NCBI RefSeq assembly: GCF_003432035.1
Contig: NZ_QOHO01000064.1
Location: 1 to 64,000 of the forward strand
Length of the DNA stretch: 64,000 nt
Origin: Lacrimispora amygdalina
GTDB lineage: Bacteria; Bacillota; Clostridia; Lachnospirales; Lachnospiraceae
Reading direction: 5' to 3'
Part shown: piece by piece, positions 60,827 through 64,000 of the stretch
Numbering within the stretch: the first letter of the stretch is position 1
Layout of the letters: every line of letters begins with the position of its first letter
Notes under the pieces: model-generated
Database searches by the model: none
The model's input: the letters and a program-made list of their open reading frames with translations, nothing else
What the model was told of the DNA's origin: nothing
Translations under genes and position numbers: made by a program

Positions 60827-61203
60827 ACACCACCTACTTTCTTATATAACTTCTTAAATTCCTTTGGCGCAAAATCTGCCTTGCTTCCTCCAGGTAACCA
60901 ATCTTCATACCACCGTCCTTTTGCATTTGGGTTCTCATGGGTTTGGAAATTATATTCCGGGTGAAAATACAAACGCCTTGCATAAGGAGTACTGGTTACA
61001 AGTTGAACCTTTCCTCTGGAGGAATCGGAATAATCAGCAAAGAAACTTTCCCCTTGAAGATTTCCTGTATCAAACGGCATAACCTGCGCCTGAAGAACCT
61101 CCGTGTGCAAAGCTTCTGCAGTCAGCTCTAAAGCTGTTACGGCAGCCTGTGTCAGTTGCCGGATCCGTGGCATATTCATTTTAACCGTTGATTTCACCTG
61201 CAT
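60823..61203 (-). CDS. phage minor capsid / head-tail joining protein
   Basis: A 126-residue connector component (MPRIRQLTQAAVTALELTAEALHTEVLQAQVMPFDTGNLQ, then TSTPYARRLYFHPEYNFQTHENPNAKGRWYEDWL). These segments are diagnostic of the Minor_capsid_2/HK97 gp10-like family. The ATG at 61203 follows TTGGAGG at 8 bases. The gene overlaps its neighbour by one base. Confidence 0.85.
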   Translation of the reverse strand: MQVKSTVKMNMPRIRQLTQAAVTALELTAEALHTEVLQAQVMPFDTGNLQGESFFADYSDSSRGKVQLVTSTPYARRLYFHPEYNFQTHENPNAKGRWYEDWLPGGSKADFAPKEFKKLYKKVGGV

Positions 61204-61541
61204 TAGATTACCTCCAATGTGCAAAAGTTTACGGTACCGTCCGGATTCCGGTTCTTAGTCCCCTGCTCGATCCGCCTCTCTTCCCCAAATACAGTAACGG
61301 TACCCCCGCTTAAGGTTGGGAAGTCTGGCGCAATATCATCAGGAAACATGGCCGTTCCGGTTATCTGGACCAGCTTCTTTTCTGCTGTAAGGATTGTCTT
61401 TGCCCTGTCCTGAAAGTTGCACTTTAAATCTAAATCAGCCATATATTTAGGCTCTCCCAGGTTGTTAGTCTCTTCACTTTCAAGGTGGACCTTTATATTT
61501 GTCTTACATAGGCTTTTCGGTACTAAACATGGGTATTTCAT
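61203..61541 (-). CDS. phage head closure / minor capsid protein
   Basis: A 112-residue protein (TNIKVHLESEETNNLGEPKYMADLDLKCNFQDRAKTILTAEKKLVQITGTAMFPDDIAPDFPTLSGGTVTVFGEERRIEQ). The size, the TGTAMFPDD and position between two connector proteins match head-closure (stopper) proteins of clostridial siphoviruses. Confidence 0.8.
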   Translation of the reverse strand: MKYPCLVPKSLCKTNIKVHLESEETNNLGEPKYMADLDLKCNFQDRAKTILTAEKKLVQITGTAMFPDDIAPDFPTLSGGTVTVFGEERRIEQGTKNRNPDGTVNFCTLEVI

Positions 61542-61545
61542 AGGA

Positions 61546-61941
61546 TCACCTCGCTAACCGGCAGCACAGGCCCGTCTGGGACAGCTGTGCGTATACGTCT
61601 CGTTTCATTGCCACGCCTTTATCCATAAACACATTCCAAGAGCTCCCAAACTGCGCCGACACTCCGTTGATACTGTAGCTGGACAGGATTGTGTTGATCT
61701 CATCAGCGTTTTCATGCTCGAAATCTGCCTGCAGACATACCACTTCCTGAATGACTTCCTGTTGAAACTCGGTCAAATTGGAAAATCCCCGGCCCACAAT
61801 ACGGTTGTAGGTCAGGGAATCAATATGGCGGCTGGCTTGACGGAGTGTTCTCTCCAGTTGATCATCTGGTACCGTGCTGCCTTTATAGATTTCTTTGTAA
61901 TAATCCGGCGTTACATAGGGAACGTAGGTCATCTTACTCAC
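61546..61941 (-). CDS. phage head-tail connector protein
   Basis: A 131-residue helical adaptor (YVPYVTPDYYKEIYKGSTVPDDQLERTLRQASRHIDSLTYNRIVG, then FQQEVIQEVVCLQADFEHENADEINTILSSYSINGVSAQFG). The DYY..Y.G..ipdd.....L..AS..ID..TY.RI pattern is the family hallmark. It sits directly under the portal in the connector. The start overlaps the preceding gene by eight bases. Confidence 0.87.
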   Translation of the reverse strand: MSKMTYVPYVTPDYYKEIYKGSTVPDDQLERTLRQASRHIDSLTYNRIVGRGFSNLTEFQQEVIQEVVCLQADFEHENADEINTILSSYSINGVSAQFGSSWNVFMDKGVAMKRDVYAQLSQTGLCCRLAR

Positions 61942-62206
61942 CTGCTTTCTGGCTCGCAGATTTTCCTTTCTTTACTTCCTTATCAGGTTCTTTCTCTGCA
62001 TTTTCTTCCGGGGCTTCAGGATTCTCCTGTTGGGGTTCGCCCTGATCTATGGCAGGATCTCCTAATTCTGGAAGATTCTCTACTTCATACCCATGGCTTT
62101 TGAACCAATGTAACAGGCGAGGATCCTCTGTCTCTCCCACGCCGTTTAAAAAAGGTACGCTGGCGGACGTACCTGTATACTGTTTGTTGGGTGCAAATAC
62201 TTTCAT
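61934..62206 (-). CDS. small phage protein with acidic/basic C-terminal tail
   Basis: A 90-residue protein found between capsid and connector genes in many clostridial phages. The first half (KVFAPNKQYTGTSASVPFLNGVGETEDPRLLHWFKSHGYEVE) is a small folded domain. The second half is Pro/Glu/Lys-rich and probably disordered. Possibly a head decoration or completion protein; no function is established. Confidence 0.7.
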   Translation of the reverse strand: MKVFAPNKQYTGTSASVPFLNGVGETEDPRLLHWFKSHGYEVENLPELGDPAIDQGEPQQENPEAPEENAEKEPDKEVKKGKSASQKAGE

Positions 62207-62218
62207 GGAAACCCCTCC

Positions 62219-63178
62219 TTATTTTACTTTAATATTACGGAATGCCCCAGCGGCTTTGGAAGCCTTTAAGGCGATTGCTGCGTTCATTTCCACTTCACCC
62301 GTCTTTACTGCTCCTGCCGTTGTAAAGTCAGGAAGCCAGGTCTGCACCGGCGCTACTCCTGCAAAGGACACGCCGTGAAGTCCATCAAGCGCCAGCCTTG
62401 CTGCAAAGAGGGATGTGGTTCCTTTGGTTGCATCAATGTTCACCACTTCATCATTGGTTCCCGGTTTTGCTCCCAGATCTACGAAAGGAATATTTCCGTA
62501 AGCTTCCACGTTGGTTCCCCAATCACTCTTTGTCACCTGATACATGGAGGCGCGTCTTGCACATGCTCTCAGTTTGGAGATCAGTTTGGTGTTGCCTGCA
62601 ATGAAAGAGGGTTCTCCATCAAGTCCGCGAAGGAATTCATCAAGCATATCCAGGAAGTATTGGAAATTATCCGTTACCATCTGGGATGTGGATAAATCAA
62701 TAACTGATGCACCAGTATTGTATTCTGTTGAACTGCCAGCCAGGGCCTTTTCCAGACCATCAAAAGCATTACTGTCCACCGCACTGTCGCCATTAATAAA
62801 GGTATCATTAAACAATGCCTGAGCCGCCTTGATTTTCTGGGACTGCTGTAAATCGATTTCAGATACGATACCTCCCATATTGGCAATAACACGGTCAATC
62901 TGATAGGATCCACCAAACACCTTAATATCCACGGAATGACGCTCCTTGGTCACCTCATGAGGTGTATACTCCTTATTGATCTCACGGAACTGCGCCGTAG
63001 GCTGTGTTTTTAATCTGGTGTAGGAATAAGTAGGTGTTGCTCCGCCTCCGGTTGGTGAAACGGCATCATCGAACGTGATATGATCCAGGATCCAGTTAGA
63101 CTTTCTGAATTCATCAATCACCCCGATCTGCAGGTCATCCTGCACATTTTTTCTTGCTTCTTCTAACGTAATAGCCAT
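62219..63178 (-). CDS. phage major capsid protein
   Basis: A 319-residue HK97-fold capsid protein. Supporting segments are an N-terminal helix (EEARKNVQDDLQIGVIDEFRKSNWILDHITFDDAVSP), the P-domain-like HEVTKERHSVDIKVFGGSYQIDRVIANMG, and the A-domain KLRACARRASMYQVTKSDWGTNVEAYGNIPFVDLGAKPGTNDEVVNI. It has no long N-terminal delta domain, consistent with the separate scaffold gene just upstream. GGAG precedes the ATG. Confidence 0.93.
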   Translation of the reverse strand: MAITLEEARKNVQDDLQIGVIDEFRKSNWILDHITFDDAVSPTGGGATPTYSYTRLKTQPTAQFREINKEYTPHEVTKERHSVDIKVFGGSYQIDRVIANMGGIVSEIDLQQSQKIKAAQALFNDTFINGDSAVDSNAFDGLEKALAGSSTEYNTGASVIDLSTSQMVTDNFQYFLDMLDEFLRGLDGEPSFIAGNTKLISKLRACARRASMYQVTKSDWGTNVEAYGNIPFVDLGAKPGTNDEVVNIDATKGTTSLFAARLALDGLHGVSFAGVAPVQTWLPDFTTAGAVKTGEVEMNAAIALKASKAAGAFRNIKVK

Positions 63179-63200
63179 AGTCTTTTCATCTCCTTAATTT

Positions 63201-63806
63201 TTATTTAGATGGCATCTGTGCCTGAAGCGCTGCTTCAATGGCAGATTTCATATTTACCTTTCCATCATCGGTTTTGGTTCCTCCCTGGGACTGCTGACCG
63301 GGTGCGCCAAGAGGGCGGAACCCTGTATTCTTTGCTGGTTCTGCCTTTTCTTCTTTAAATAGAAACGGTTTAGATTCCTTTATGGACTTTAACTGCTCTT
63401 CCAAACCAGTTACCTTCCCATCATCAGAAAGAATCAGCTTAGACTTATCGAACAAGCCAGTTACCAGATCTGCGTCCTGAGCAGACTCGGCAATGGCCAG
63501 CTTAATGGCAGTGGAAAGTTTTAACTCCTTCATGTCAGCTTCGTTTTTCTCTAAGGCTGCTTTGTTTTCTGCCTGCAGGGTTTCGATCTGTTTTTTCAGC
63601 TCCGCATTGTCCCCGCTGTTCTTCTTTAAATCTTCCAGCTGCTTATCCCTGTCCTTGATATCCTTTTCAAGCTGTCCCTTTACCTGATTGGCTGCGTCAT
63701 AATCAGTTTTAGGTACGTAAGATTCCAGCTCCTTTTTTGAAGCCTCTGCTGCTTTGGCTGCCTGATCCTCACTAATTCCCAGTGCGATAAATGCTTCTTT
63801 TTTCAT
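63201..63806 (-). CDS. phage capsid scaffold protein (GP20 family)
   Basis: A 201-residue, highly charged, coiled-coil protein (residues about 35-100, QVKGQLEKDIKDRDKQLEDL then KKQIETLQAENKAALEKNEADMKELKL), with a Gln/Gly-rich C-terminus that binds the capsid protein. This is the phage minor structural GP20 scaffold family. I choose ATG 63806 (MKKEAFIALGISEDQAAKAAE), 6-7 bases after AAAGGATG. Confidence 0.9.
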   Translation of the reverse strand: MKKEAFIALGISEDQAAKAAEASKKELESYVPKTDYDAANQVKGQLEKDIKDRDKQLEDLKKNSGDNAELKKQIETLQAENKAALEKNEADMKELKLSTAIKLAIAESAQDADLVTGLFDKSKLILSDDGKVTGLEEQLKSIKESKPFLFKEEKAEPAKNTGFRPLGAPGQQSQGGTKTDDGKVNMKSAIEAALQAQMPSK

Positions 63807-63921
63807 AATCTCATCCTTTCTATGCAATAAAATAACGCCCAGGTTATCCTGCGCGCTTTATCTGTAATAATTTTTAATTATATCGGATCCTCTCTTATCC
63901 GGTTCATACTGCCTCCGATCT

Positions 63922-63938
63922 GTTGCGACGGTCGCAAC
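63922..63938. repeat. 17-bp palindrome, copy 2
   Basis: GTTGCGACGGTCGCAAC again, about 120 bases upstream of the scaffold gene. Compared with the copy at 50664, the matching flank (CAGAT) lies on the opposite side, so the two extended sites are in inverted orientation about 13.3 kb apart. Confidence 0.75.
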
Positions 63939-64000
63939 TTTTGAATATAAGAATACCGTACCTCGGACTAATGAAAACACTTATATATTTTCCATATCAC

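Larger units (their letters stand above)
49755..64000 (-). mobile_element. siphovirus-type prophage, late region (continues beyond the right edge)
   Basis: About 22 consecutive minus-strand genes follow the standard late order of long-tailed phages: scaffold, major capsid, head-tail connectors, tail terminator, tail tube, two tail assembly chaperone frames, tape measure, distal tail, baseplate/tail-tip, fibre-like proteins, XkdX, holin, amidase. Spacing is tight and no gene in this part looks broken. Terminase, portal and early genes are not in the window. The left boundary may be the tRNA-Cys scar at 47657, making the Cys-rich and Panacea genes part of the element. Confidence 0.92.

Overview
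The window looks like a chromosomal segment of a spore-forming, low-GC clostridium, most likely a Lachnospiraceae member (Clostridium/Lacrimispora/Ruminococcus-like). The grounds are the rpsF-ssb-rpsR operon with a DUF951 neighbour, the sporulation-specific dipicolinate synthase genes dpaAB, clostridial regulators and PTS genes, and a lantibiotic locus whose precursor is almost that of ruminococcin A from Ruminococcus gnavus. No 16S or other taxonomic marker is present, so the assignment stays at family level.

Layout. 1-12 kb (mostly minus strand): two methyltransferases, the ribosomal S6/SSB/S18 operon, an aldo-keto reductase, a sirtuin, two acyltransferase-like genes, an AraC regulator, an HPr-like protein without the active-site histidine, a chemoreceptor and dapA. 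12-18 kb (plus): dpaAB, divergent from dapA, so that DapA supplies the precursor DpaAB converts to dipicolinate; then a two-component system and a three-gene lantibiotic/bacitracin-resistance type ABC exporter, separated by four GCAAGG repeats spaced exactly 11 bp. 18-23 kb (minus): RpiR regulator, 1-phosphofructokinase, fructose PTS EIIBCA and a class II ketose-bisphosphate aldolase, a complete route from external fructose to triose phosphates. 23-31 kb: small regulators and single genes. They include two paralogous XRE repressors that carry the same palindrome over their -35 boxes, a TetR gene with a tandem operator, and a padR operon with a hidden 39-residue membrane protein. 31-33 kb: Kup potassium transporter.

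33.4-43.7 kb: a class II lanthipeptide locus of the lacticin 481/ruminococcin A type. It has LanFEG immunity transporter genes on the minus strand, and LanRK two-component system, two lanA genes encoding an identical 48-residue precursor with only synonymous differences, LanM and LanT on the plus strand. A 22-bp-period direct repeat precedes lanA1 and a perfect 14-bp hairpin separates lanA2 from lanM. lanM and lanT look clearly more AT-rich than the flanking housekeeping genes, which suggests transfer.

43.7-47.7 kb: a decayed phage or island remnant (terminase large subunit, Dam methylase and tyrosine recombinase pseudogenes) ending at a 25-bp piece matching the 3' end of a tRNA-Cys, an attachment-site scar. 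47.8-49.75 kb: cargo, namely a Cys-rich 59-residue protein with an apparent LexA box inside its promoter, and a two-gene Panacea (DUF4065) plus coiled-coil/membrane protein module. 49.75-64 kb: an apparently intact siphovirus-type late region on the minus strand, from scaffold and capsid (right) through connectors, tail tube, tail assembly chaperones, tape measure and baseplate to holin and amidase endolysin (left). It continues beyond the right edge, where packaging and early genes and probably an integrase and the complete tRNA-Cys should lie.

All identifications are by eye from translated sequence; no database search was run.
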